Below, in pieces: positions 1-7,576 of a DNA stretch of 64,000 nucleotides. The DNA is from Parabacteroides distasonis. GTDB lineage: Bacteria > Bacteroidota > Bacteroidia > Bacteroidales > Tannerellaceae. Each line of letters begins with the position of its first letter. Positions within the stretch are counted from its first letter, which is position 1. The DNA is taken from assembly GCA_021531775.1 (NCBI GenBank), contig JAFBIU010000007.1, positions 1-64,000 on the forward strand, read 5' to 3'. A model generated the notes under the pieces. The model searched no databases. It was given only the letters and a program-made list of their open reading frames with translations, and was not told the DNA's origin. The translations under genes were made by a program, and so were the position numbers.

Positions 1-72
1 CGGAAGTAGCTCAGTTGGTAGAGCATAACCTTGCCAAGGTTAGGGTCGCGGGTTCGAGTCCCGTCTTCCGCT
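1..72 (+). tRNA. tRNA-Gly(GCC), first base cut off
   Basis: Cloverleaf with anticodon loop TTGCCAA (anticodon GCC) on stem TAACC/GGTTA and T-arm loop TTCGAGT. The acceptor arm reads CGGAAG at the window edge and CTTCCGC at 65-71, so the pairing G lies one base before the window. The discriminator is T72 and CCA is not encoded. It closely resembles tRNA-Gly(UCC) at 10131-10203 outside the anticodon arm. Confidence 0.95.
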
Positions 73-82
73 CTGCTTCCAA

Positions 83-119
83 AAAAGCCCTGTTGTTCTT
101 CGGAACAATGGGGCTTTTT
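83..119. terminator. Intrinsic terminator after tRNA-Gly, possibly bidirectional
   Basis: A-run plus GCCC, then a stem TGTTGTTC / GAACAATG closed by a TTCG tetraloop, then GGGC and a T-run. The symmetric A/T flanks could end tRNA-Gly transcription rightward and birA transcription leftward. Confidence 0.8.
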
Positions 120-156
120 ACTTATCAGGTCAGACAAACTTCACTTCTTTATCCGA

Positions 157-909
157 TCAGACAAACTTCACCTCTTTAAAGGCATAGCGACGGATCGATC
201 CGTCTCGCAACTGTAACAGTAGATGGCCGGAGGGTTCGATGGTATGGATCGTTGCCTCAAACCGTCCCGTTGCATCTTCATAGGAATAATAGCCATCGTT
301 GCGATACAGAGCCATGCGATAGGCCGACTGAATGGCCTCCCATTCCCCTTGCCATAGAGAGCGATAGTGGGTATAGAAAACCGATAGGAAGCGGGCCAGC
401 AGCTCCTCCTTGTCAAAGAGCTGACCGGTAATCTGGTGTAACGAAACGGGATTCGGGGCATCACTGACAAATTGAGCCTGATTAATGTTGATTCCAATCC
501 CTAAGATGGAATTGGCGATCGTGCAACCTAACAGATCATTCTCTATCAACATACCACATATCTTGCGATCTTGCCAATAGACATCATTGGGCCATTTGAC
601 CCGAATGGGTTGCACATAGGCTTCCAACGTCTGCTTCACACTCAAGGCTGCTATCTGTGAAATCAGAAACTGCTCTTTGGCCTGCAGACAGGTGGGATAG
701 ATCACTAAACTAAAGGTCAAATTCTGCCCGGGTTCCGATTCCCACTGGTTACCGACTTGTCCACGGCCGGCTGTCTGATCCTCTGCCACAACGACACTGC
801 CCTCCGGTAGCGGTTCGTTGGCTAACCAATCATGCAACACGCTATTCGTCGAAGTCGCCTCTTTCAGCCGGATAATTCGTGGTTGCAGCTGTTGTTCTTT
901 TGTCTCCAT
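157..909 (-). CDS. birA: Biotin--[acetyl-CoA-carboxylase] ligase
   Basis: Cytoplasmic enzyme that activates biotin with ATP and attaches it to the biotin carrier domain of carboxylases. The 250 residues show the family blocks in order: TSTN (19-22), the biotinyl-AMP loop GRGQVGNQW (48-56), KWPNDV (105-110) and the lysine of KICG (116). There is no N-terminal helix-turn-helix, so this is the short non-repressor form. The gene lies 12 bases downstream of yraN on the same strand, so they are probably cotranscribed. About 22 bases around the stop codon are duplicated just beyond it (129-150 versus 156-177), which looks like a small tandem duplication of the 3' end. Confidence 0.93.
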   Translation of the reverse strand: METKEQQLQPRIIRLKEATSTNSVLHDWLANEPLPEGSVVVAEDQTAGRGQVGNQWESEPGQNLTFSLVIYPTCLQAKEQFLISQIAALSVKQTLEAYVQPIRVKWPNDVYWQDRKICGMLIENDLLGCTIANSILGIGININQAQFVSDAPNPVSLHQITGQLFDKEELLARFLSVFYTHYRSLWQGEWEAIQSAYRMALYRNDGYYSYEDATGRFEATIHTIEPSGHLLLQLRDGSIRRYAFKEVKFV

Positions 910-921
910 ACTGTTTATCTG

Positions 922-1305
922 CTATTTACCATATCGGACAGGCGGATAGAAAGCATCCTCCAGGTGTTCAAGCTGGTAGTGTTCCGCTGATCCGATCAAA
1001 AAAATGATGTCAAAACGAACAGGTCCTTCCCAGTTGTAAAGTCGGGCATAGGCATCTGCTGCAGCCACCAACCGTCTGATCTTGCCTTTGTCAATCGCCT
1101 CCTCCGGATCAACCAGAAAATTTTCACTGCGGGTCTTCACCTCAACAATGACCAACTCATCTCCGTAAGTTGCCACGATATCTAACTCATAATGATGCCA
1201 ATGCCAGTTGGCAGACAAGATGGTGTAACCCTGCTGCACTAAGAAAGCACGAGCTATCTCCTCGCCCTCTTTCCCCTTCTTGTAATGGAAAGTATTCCTC
1301 TTCAT
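922..1305 (-). CDS. yraN: YraN family protein (UPF0102)
   Basis: Small protein with a restriction-endonuclease-like fold. Visible are the opening GKEGEEIA helix, the E-x-D core in HHYELDIVA and the VIVEVKTR strand, which together match the PD-(D/E)XK arrangement of UPF0102. Its cellular role is not settled. The ATG at 1305 (MKRNTFHY) is preferred; a GTG two codons upstream is the alternative. It diverges from the small gene at 1364, and a Bacteroidetes -7-like box (TACTTTTG on the minus strand, 1311-1318) ends only five bases before the ATG, so the leader would be extremely short. Confidence 0.85.
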   Translation of the reverse strand: MKRNTFHYKKGKEGEEIARAFLVQQGYTILSANWHWHHYELDIVATYGDELVIVEVKTRSENFLVDPEEAIDKGKIRRLVAAADAYARLYNWEGPVRFDIIFLIGSAEHYQLEHLEDAFYPPVRYGK

Positions 1306-1350
1306 ACGCACAAAAGTAATCTTTTTCTTTCAAATATGCTTTTTCACATG

Positions 1351-1358
1351 TACATTTG
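1351..1358 (+). promoter_or_regulatory. Putative -7 box for the 1364-2028 operon
   Basis: TACATTTG matches the Bacteroidetes -7 consensus TAnnTTTG exactly and ends five bases before the ATG at 1364. The expected -33 region holds only TTTC. It lies back to back with the minus-strand box at 1311-1318. Confidence 0.45.
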
Positions 1359-1363
1359 CAGTC

Positions 1364-1591
1364 ATGAAATCCATCAAGAAACATAGTATTGCCCAACCCC
1401 ATACAACACGGGAACATCGAATCACCATTTTGCTCAATGACGAAGAGCATAAAGTGATCAACCGGTATCTGTCGAAATACAAGATCACCAACAAATCCCG
1501 CTGGTATCGGGAGACAATACTGACACATGTACTCCACATGCTGGAAGAGGACTATCCCACCCTATTCAACGAAAACGAGATGAGACGATGA
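1364..1591 (+). CDS. Small conserved-type protein, RHH-like
   Basis: 75 residues, basic N-terminus, then a strand-like segment HRITILLND and two predicted helices (EEHKVINRYLSKY, KSRWYRETILTHVLHML). This strand-helix-helix order suggests a ribbon-helix-helix DNA-binding fold, but I do not recognise a characterised family member. The stop overlaps the start of tadA by four bases (ATGA), so the two are translationally coupled. A -7-like box directly before the ATG implies a nearly leaderless mRNA. Identification as a regulator is inference. Confidence 0.7.
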   Translation: MKSIKKHSIAQPHTTREHRITILLNDEEHKVINRYLSKYKITNKSRWYRETILTHVLHMLEEDYPTLFNENEMRR

Positions 1592-2028
1592 ATCCTTTTG
1601 ATGATACCTACTTTATGAAGATAGCCCTGCAAGAGGCCGAAGCGGCAGCTGCCGAAGGGGAGGTTCCGGTTGGAGCGGTTCTGATCTGTAACAATCGAAT
1701 CATTGCGCGAACCCACAATCAAACGGAACGGTTGAATGACGTAACGGCTCATGCCGAAATGCTGGCCATCACCAGTGGTACCAACACGCTTGGTGCCAAG
1801 TATCTGGTCAATTGTACCCTCTATGTAACGGTCGAGCCCTGCATCATGTGTGCGGGAGCCATTGGATGGTCACAAATCAGCAAGGTGGTCTTTGGTGCAC
1901 CAGACGAGAAAAGGGGCTATAGACGATTCGCTCCCCAAGCCCTGCACCCCAAAGCCACTGTCGTGGCAGGTGTATGCGAAACGGAATGTGTCGCACTGAT
2001 GCAACGTTTTTTCCGCCAACGACGGTGA
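1588..2028 (+). CDS. tadA: tRNA adenosine(34) deaminase
   Basis: Zinc enzyme that converts adenosine 34 of tRNA-Arg(ACG) to inosine, widening wobble decoding. 146 residues with the cytidine-deaminase-fold zinc site: H55-A-E57 (His ligand and proton-shuttle Glu) and P84-C85-x-x-C88. The substrate-facing segment NQTERLNDVTAHAEM is typical of TadA rather than guanine deaminase. It is coupled by an ATGA overlap to the small upstream gene. The following GH43-like gene starts 76 bases later. Confidence 0.92.
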   Translation: MNPFDDTYFMKIALQEAEAAAAEGEVPVGAVLICNNRIIARTHNQTERLNDVTAHAEMLAITSGTNTLGAKYLVNCTLYVTVEPCIMCAGAIGWSQISKVVFGAPDEKRGYRRFAPQALHPKATVVAGVCETECVALMQRFFRQRR

Positions 2029-2104
2029 AACCACAGATTGCTCTCTTCCATTGAGACCAGCCTGTTGATTCCGAGCGTGAATGCAAACAAAAAAATAGAA
2101 TAAC

Positions 2105-3142
2105 ATGAAGAAACGAACATTTTTGAAAGCTGCCTTGTGGAGCCTTTGTCTCTATCTGGTGGCGACCTGGAACCTGGAAGCACAAACACACAAAGCTCCC
2201 GCCCCTATGTATCGAGATCCCATCACGGATGGGGCAGCTGATCCCGTCATGATTTGGAATGAACCGGAACAATGTTGGTGGATGCTCTACACCCAACGAA
2301 GAGCCAATCTCGAATTGGCAGATGTGGCCTATTGCTATGGAAACAGCATTGCCATTGCCGAATCGCGAGACAATGGTGCCTCCTGGTACTACCGGGGAAC
2401 TCTCGATCTGGCTTTCGAACCGGGACACAATACCTTTTGGGCTCCCGAAATTATTTATCACGAAGGTACGTATCACCTGTTTGTCGCCTACATCCGGGGT
2501 GTACGCAATCACTGGGGTGGCAAGGCGGACCTCATCCATTACACCAGTCAAGATTTATGGAAATGGAATTATCAAGGCAAACTGAATGTCGGTTCGGACA
2601 AAATTATCGACATCAGCCTCTTCCAGATGAAGAATGGCCTGTGGAGAGCCTGGTACAAAGATGAAAATGCAGGAGCACACATTTTCTTTGCAGACAGTAA
2701 AGATCTGAAGAACTGGACAATCGGACAACAAGCCTCCTTAGGGGATGCCTCCTGCGAAGGTCCGAAAATTTTCCAATTCCAAGGCTATTACTGGATGATT
2801 ACCGATGAATGGCACGGTTTCCGACTCTACCGTAGCCAAGACCTGGAACATTGGGAACAGCAAGGCATTCTGGTGGGTGATGCAAGTAATCGCCCGGACG
2901 ATAAACCCAGTGGGGCTCATGGAGATGTGGTGGTTGTCGGAGACAAAGCCTATATCATCTATTTCACACATCCCGGACGTTCAAACCATCATGAATCCCC
3001 CCTCAATGAAATAGGGAACCAATCTTACCAACATCGTCGTTCCTCCATTCAGTGTGCTGAACTGGTATTCAGAAACGGTACATTGGAATGTGACCGTTCC
3101 GATTCATTCGATTTCTATCTTCCCAACCAACTTTTCAAATAA
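2105..3142 (+). CDS. Secreted GH43/GH117-like beta-propeller glycosidase
   Basis: 345 residues with a signal peptide (MKKRTFLKAALWSLCLYLVA..EAQ) and the repeated blade signatures of five-bladed beta-propeller glycosidases: DGAADPVMIWN, FWAPEIIYHEGTYHLFVAY, DISLFQMKNGLWRAWYKDE and CEGPKIFQFQGYYWMITDEW. The Asp of ADP, the Asp of the DISLF block and the Glu of CEGPK fit the usual base/pKa-modulator/acid trio of clans F and J. The exact GH family (43, 117 or a relative) and substrate cannot be fixed by eye. The next gene follows after six bases, so the two are almost certainly an operon for one glycan. Confidence 0.75.
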   Translation: MKKRTFLKAALWSLCLYLVATWNLEAQTHKAPAPMYRDPITDGAADPVMIWNEPEQCWWMLYTQRRANLELADVAYCYGNSIAIAESRDNGASWYYRGTLDLAFEPGHNTFWAPEIIYHEGTYHLFVAYIRGVRNHWGGKADLIHYTSQDLWKWNYQGKLNVGSDKIIDISLFQMKNGLWRAWYKDENAGAHIFFADSKDLKNWTIGQQASLGDASCEGPKIFQFQGYYWMITDEWHGFRLYRSQDLEHWEQQGILVGDASNRPDDKPSGAHGDVVVVGDKAYIIYFTHPGRSNHHESPLNEIGNQSYQHRRSSIQCAELVFRNGTLECDRSDSFDFYLPNQLFK

Positions 3143-3148
3143 CGAATT

Positions 3149-5089
3149 ATGATGCACAAATTCTTTACAACACTTGGACTGGTATTCCTTGGAATTGCCT
3201 TAGCACAAGCGGCTTCGTACCGATGGCAGCAGCAGGGTGAGCAACTCGCTCTGGTAGATGGCACAACGTTGATCGGTACGATCCAAACGGAAATACCGGC
3301 CTCCCTACAGAGTCAGTTCGAATCTGAGCAATTGGATGCCAAGACTTTTCGGCTCACGTGTCGGCTCACGGCTACCGAAACAGGTCCAGTCCAACGGATC
3401 TCCATCGCCTTCAACCATCAGGAACAGGCAGACTGGTGGATGATTCCCGCCATCTCCTATCAAGGTAATCCGTGGGGACGTGGACAAGAGCCCAAAGGGG
3501 CCTACGAGGACGGAACCGTCCGTACTTACTCTTATCGACGTACTCCCATTCCGGGAGCTGTCTATTCAGAAGGAACCCGATATGCTGTTGCTACCTGGAG
3601 TAACGTCCCTTCATCCGAAAAGGGGGCTTTTTCCTGTGGTATCGCACCCACCGATCAGGAGACTCGTCACCTGCTGATCTGGCCCGAAGAGGAACAGCCT
3701 CGTTCATACATTGCCAAGGACACCTACGGGAACGGGTTTACACAAAGTGTCCAATTGCAACAAGGAGAAACCCTCCATCTCACCCTATACGTTCATGTCA
3801 CTACGACAGAACCCGATCACCGTGCTCAAGCCTCCTTCTTGCAAAAGGCCTGGCAAATGAGCGACAAGCCGTCTGTTGCCATCTTCGAACCGGAAAAAAT
3901 CTGGCAAGTAGGCATAGATTATGCCAAACAATCGCTTTGGGCAGAAGAGGGTAATTACAGAGGATTCAGTATCGGCCTGGTATGGAATCAGAACCAATGG
4001 ATCCAACGCCCCGGATGGAAATATGAGATCGGCTGGTGCGGACAAAATGCCTCGTTTGCCAATTCATTGCTGTACGACTATCTACTGAATGGCAACGAGG
4101 AATCGAAAGAGAAGGCACTGCTCACACTTGATACCTGGAGTCGCGACTGTCTCCTACCCAACGGTCTCTTCGTAACCAACTACGATTACCTGCTCGATGG
4201 GAATACGAATGGAGTGGTGGATGGCTGTAACTTGGGAACGGCTGCCGTCAACTTCCTGGAAGCCGATTCGTTGGTCCGTCGTTGTGGTGAAACACGCCCT
4301 TACTACCGTGAAGTGGCCCTTCGTATCCTTAATTTTTTGGTGAAAGACCAACGAGCGGACGGATGTTATGGCAAAGGTTGGAAAATGGATGGCACCTGTC
4401 TCTATCGTGAAGGGACCATAGGGGCCTTTATCTTACCAGCCATGATCGATGCCTTCCGTCTGACAGGTGATCGTCGGTATTATGATTCGGCTTGCCGGGC
4501 TTACCATTATTATATGGGAGGTCTGTTGCGTGATGGATATACAACGGCTGGTGCACTCGACACCTGGTGTATCGACAAAGAGTCGGCCATTTCCCTTTTG
4601 CGTGCGAGCATGCGTCTCTACAAACTGACCCAAGATTCGCGATATCTGAGTGATGCAGTCACGGTTTCCTACTACCTCTCGACCTGGTTATGGCACTACG
4701 ATGGTGTCTATCCGGCAGATGACATGATGACAAAATTCGGTTACCACACGTTTGGAGCTACCTCCGTTTCCGTCCAACATCATCACTTGGATCCCTATGC
4801 CCTCTTCTGGATACCGGAATGGTTGGAACTGGCCCGACTGACTGGAGATGCACAATGGCGTGAAAAGGCCCTCGCCATCTGGCGGAATGGCTGCCAACTC
4901 ATCTCCGATGGCTCATTGGTCATTGAAGGACATCTTCGTCCGGTGGGTTCACAGAACGAAGCCTACTTCGAATCCAACTGGAATTTCAGCCATGGCGAAC
5001 GTATCAATTCTTGGTTAGTAGCTTGGCCAGGTGCCTTCCGTTTGGAAACACTTCGTCGCCTTCATGGAGACTGGAACCTACTAAAATAG
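3149..5089 (+). CDS. Exported protein, predicted alpha/alpha-barrel carbohydrate enzyme
   Basis: 646 residues with an N-terminal signal peptide (MMHKFFTTLGLVFLGIALAQA). Residues roughly 20-230 look beta-rich. From about 250 on, the protein shows repeating helical hairpins containing GWCGQNA, DGCNLGTAAVNF, GTIGAFILPAMIDAF and ALDTWCIDKESA, the pattern of six-hairpin glycosidases and alpha/alpha-barrel lyases. I do not recognise a specific family and assign no catalytic residues. Its position six bases behind the GH43-like enzyme and near a sulfatase suggests joint attack on a (possibly sulfated) polysaccharide; that is inference. Confidence 0.6.
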   Translation: MMHKFFTTLGLVFLGIALAQAASYRWQQQGEQLALVDGTTLIGTIQTEIPASLQSQFESEQLDAKTFRLTCRLTATETGPVQRISIAFNHQEQADWWMIPAISYQGNPWGRGQEPKGAYEDGTVRTYSYRRTPIPGAVYSEGTRYAVATWSNVPSSEKGAFSCGIAPTDQETRHLLIWPEEEQPRSYIAKDTYGNGFTQSVQLQQGETLHLTLYVHVTTTEPDHRAQASFLQKAWQMSDKPSVAIFEPEKIWQVGIDYAKQSLWAEEGNYRGFSIGLVWNQNQWIQRPGWKYEIGWCGQNASFANSLLYDYLLNGNEESKEKALLTLDTWSRDCLLPNGLFVTNYDYLLDGNTNGVVDGCNLGTAAVNFLEADSLVRRCGETRPYYREVALRILNFLVKDQRADGCYGKGWKMDGTCLYREGTIGAFILPAMIDAFRLTGDRRYYDSACRAYHYYMGGLLRDGYTTAGALDTWCIDKESAISLLRASMRLYKLTQDSRYLSDAVTVSYYLSTWLWHYDGVYPADDMMTKFGYHTFGATSVSVQHHHLDPYALFWIPEWLELARLTGDAQWREKALAIWRNGCQLISDGSLVIEGHLRPVGSQNEAYFESNWNFSHGERINSWLVAWPGAFRLETLRRLHGDWNLLK

Positions 5090-5096
5090 ACCTTTC

Positions 5097-5310
5097 AAGC
5101 GATTTTTAAAAGGCTAATAGCGATTTTTGAAAGAAAGAAAGTCTATAAAAGTCGAAAAGTAACCATTTTTGAAAGCCTGAAAGTGATTTTTCAAATGGCA
5201 AGCTAACGGAATGAAAGAGGATTTTCAGGCTTTCACATTCTGCATAGGAGGTTTCAAAAATGGCTATAAATGGTGATAGAGGAGCGTTCTACAGTTTTTT
5301 GAAAATCATT
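5097..5310. repeat. Degenerate repeats and inverted repeat in intergenic DNA
   Basis: Several variants of GATTTTT(G/A/C)AAA occur (near 5101, 5122, 5164, 5185 and in opposite sense near 5253). TGAAAGCCTGAAA at 5170-5182 pairs with TTTCAGGCTTTCA at 5223-5235, a 13-bp inverted repeat with a 40-base loop. No gene is visible here. Confidence 0.5.
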
Positions 5311-5400
5311 TGCCCGATATTACAAGATGCGAGACCCGAATCGTGTGCATCTTTGCAGTGTCAAACAAAATGAGTCACGAACAATTAAAAAACAAAAGTC

Positions 5401-5574
5401 ATGAACGCAATTCTTCTTATTTCATTATTCGTTTTCATCGTTCTTCCGATGATCTGCAGTGCTCTCTTTCTGATCGCACGTGTATCTGCCGTACATTCAA
5501 TGGAAGGTGCTCAACAGGCAACTGTACATACTGAAGTAAGTTACGCATCCACTACTACATTAGTAGCATGTTGA
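5401..5574 (+). CDS. Possible 57-residue membrane peptide
   Basis: An ATG reading frame encodes an N-terminus NAILLISLFVFIVLPMICSA, a convincing transmembrane helix, followed by a polar tail ending STTTLVAC. There is no clear ribosome site and no family I know. It occupies the middle of an otherwise gene-free 600-base gap and is followed by a hairpin terminator at 5650, which makes a short transcript plausible. It could also be a chance frame. Confidence 0.4.
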   Translation: MNAILLISLFVFIVLPMICSALFLIARVSAVHSMEGAQQATVHTEVSYASTTTLVAC

Positions 5575-5649
5575 TATAGGTCTATAGACCCGCGTACATG
5601 ACTACAAAATATATGTTAGCCTTACGAAAAAACGAAGACGAACAACTAT

Positions 5650-5687
5650 ATCCCCGGCATTCTCTACGTGAGATGTCGGGGATTTTT
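5650..5687 (+). terminator. Intrinsic terminator
   Basis: ATCCCCGGCAT pairs with ATGTCGGGGAT (one internal wobble), followed by TTTTC. It sits between the small forward frame and the end of the reverse sulfatase gene. Confidence 0.75.
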
Positions 5688-5692
5688 CTTCT

Positions 5693-7243
5693 TTATTCGG
5701 GCATCGTCACCCGGAAATGGGGATTCGGTGTATGTTGAGCAGCAATGATGGACTTCATCTTCACGACAATGTCGGGATTGGAAGATGCAACATCATGATC
5801 CTCGTGCAGGTCGTTAGCCAAGTTATACAATGAGGGCTTACCCTGCTTGACTACCATTTTCCAATCTCCCATACGTACGGCAATCTGGTTGGTCTCATCG
5901 AACTCCCAATAGAGGAATTCATGCTGTGGCTGCTTACCCCTACCCAGCAATGTCGGCACAATGGAAAGGCCATCAAAGTAATCGACCAGCTTATCCGGAT
6001 TGGTATAACGCTCCACATAGTCGGGCACACCCGCCAATTCGGCAAAGGTGGGCATCAGATCCCAAAAGGCAAATGGCAGATCACTCACGCTACCAGCCTT
6101 CACATGACCGGGCCAACGTACAATGAAGGGCACACGAATGCCTCCTTCATAGCATTGACGTTTCAAACCACGTAACTTGCCGTCGCGTCCAAAGAAGGTC
6201 GGATCCGCGCCTCCCTCCTCGTGAGGACCGTTATCACTCGAGAAGACCACGATGGTATTCTCATCCAGTCCTTTGGCTTTCAAATGATCCAACACTTCGC
6301 CCACATAGTGGTCCAATCGGGTAATCATGCCAGCAAATTGGGCATGGACATGTGTGATGGCATTGTAGCGGGAACCGGCCGATCCTTTAAAGTTCTTGTC
6401 ATCCTGGAACTGAAGACGATAGGCATCTACAATCGAATCCTGGGGCTGTACCAATTCAGCATGCGGTAACGTATAGGTAAAGATACCGAAGAAGGGCTGA
6501 TCCGCACGTTGCTGGTCGAGCCAAGCCAAAGCTCGCTGGTGAATCATATCAGCCGAATATTGCGGACGCTTCAGGTAGTCCGGACCAAACATGGGATACT
6601 GGATATTCTCCTCTAATACCTCCCGTACGACACAAGTATCTCCAGCCGATCGGCTGTAACGGTTCAGGAAATTCGGGTAGTACAGATGGGCCTGGAACTG
6701 ACAGATATAGCCATAAAACTCATCAATGCCCCGTTTGTCCGGGGTCGAAACCGAACCCTCATAACCACCGGCCCATTTACCGAACATACCAGTTGTATAG
6801 CCCTGATCCTTCAGGATCTCAGGCAAAATGACATGACCCGGATCGTACGGATGTTGTCCTGAGACGGAAAAATCCTTGTTCTGTCCATATTGGATCGTTC
6901 GCGACTCACGCCAATATTCCTTATTGCCACGCACCTCACAATGTCCGGTATGTTGCCCTGTCATGAAAGCGGCCCGCGAAGGAGCACTAACCGGGCTACC
7001 AGCATAGGCCTGTGTAAAACGCATTCCCTCAGCGGCCATGCTGTCCAGGCGAGGGGTATGGATATAGGGTTGCCCATAACAACCCAAATCGCCATAGCCC
7101 ATATCATCACACAAGATAAAAATGATATTAGGCTTTACCATCGGTTCAGGTTCGGGCTGGCCACAACTACAGGCCGCACCCAGCCAAAACAAACCGCTAC
7201 AAATCATCCCTCCATTTCTTAAAACCAGTTCATTTTTTCTCAT
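5693..7243 (-). CDS. Sulfatase lipoprotein (S1 family, serine type)
   Basis: Alkaline-phosphatase-fold sulfatase that hydrolyses sulfate esters, here probably on glycans. 516 residues. The N-terminus ends in a lipobox LGAAC, so it is likely a periplasmic or surface lipoprotein. The metal-site segment CDDMGYGD lies at 45-52 and SSDNGPH near the middle. The activation motif is S86-A-P-S-R90, with Ser rather than Cys at the formylglycine position, so an anaerobic radical-SAM maturase (anSME) is required and must lie elsewhere. AGGAG precedes the ATG. The gene faces the glycan genes at 2105-5089. Confidence 0.9.
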   Translation of the reverse strand: MRKNELVLRNGGMICSGLFWLGAACSCGQPEPEPMVKPNIIFILCDDMGYGDLGCYGQPYIHTPRLDSMAAEGMRFTQAYAGSPVSAPSRAAFMTGQHTGHCEVRGNKEYWRESRTIQYGQNKDFSVSGQHPYDPGHVILPEILKDQGYTTGMFGKWAGGYEGSVSTPDKRGIDEFYGYICQFQAHLYYPNFLNRYSRSAGDTCVVREVLEENIQYPMFGPDYLKRPQYSADMIHQRALAWLDQQRADQPFFGIFTYTLPHAELVQPQDSIVDAYRLQFQDDKNFKGSAGSRYNAITHVHAQFAGMITRLDHYVGEVLDHLKAKGLDENTIVVFSSDNGPHEEGGADPTFFGRDGKLRGLKRQCYEGGIRVPFIVRWPGHVKAGSVSDLPFAFWDLMPTFAELAGVPDYVERYTNPDKLVDYFDGLSIVPTLLGRGKQPQHEFLYWEFDETNQIAVRMGDWKMVVKQGKPSLYNLANDLHEDHDVASSNPDIVVKMKSIIAAQHTPNPHFRVTMPE

Positions 7244-7254
7244 TGTCTCTTCTC

Positions 7255-7273
7255 CTATATAATATAATGTATA
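7255..7273 (+). repeat. AT-rich 19-mer, copy 1
   Basis: CTATATAATATAATGTATA. The same string occurs at 23342-23360, and 18 bases of it in reverse at 50184-50201. Here it sits in the leader of the sulfatase gene, in antisense orientation to that gene. Confidence 0.6.
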
Positions 7274-7278
7274 GTTGA

Positions 7279-7572
7279 CTAACGGATCACGAGTTTATCG
7301 ATGATGCGCGAGCCCACATAATCATTCAAACTCTTCAACAGCCGGTCACTGCACAACATCAGTTCATTGCGCAACACAGCTGACGAAAGGGAAACATACA
7401 TCACCCGATCTTTTACGTAAACCCGATTCGTATATTGTACTACCGTTGGCCCTAACAAGGCTTCCCATCCACGCTGTGCACGGGTCTGCAACATCCGTTC
7501 AAACAGTTCCGGACGATCTTCGAAGAAATCCCGTAGGACCTCACCCAACTTCTGTGTATTCTTCCGTTGCAT
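7279..7572 (-). CDS. DUF721 (DciA-like) protein
   Basis: 97 residues matching the DUF721 pattern: an N-terminal LGEVLRDFF segment, the central W-x-x-LLGPTVVQYT and the VLRNELMLCSDRLLKSLND helix. DUF721 includes DciA, the loader of replicative helicase in bacteria lacking DnaC, and typically sits near recF/gyrB. Here it begins four bases after the recF stop codon, so the two are one operon, consistent with a role in replication or repair. The helicase-loader role of this particular copy is not demonstrated. Confidence 0.85.
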   Translation of the reverse strand: MQRKNTQKLGEVLRDFFEDRPELFERMLQTRAQRGWEALLGPTVVQYTNRVYVKDRVMYVSLSSAVLRNELMLCSDRLLKSLNDYVGSRIIDKLVIR

Positions 7573-7576
7573 CTTC

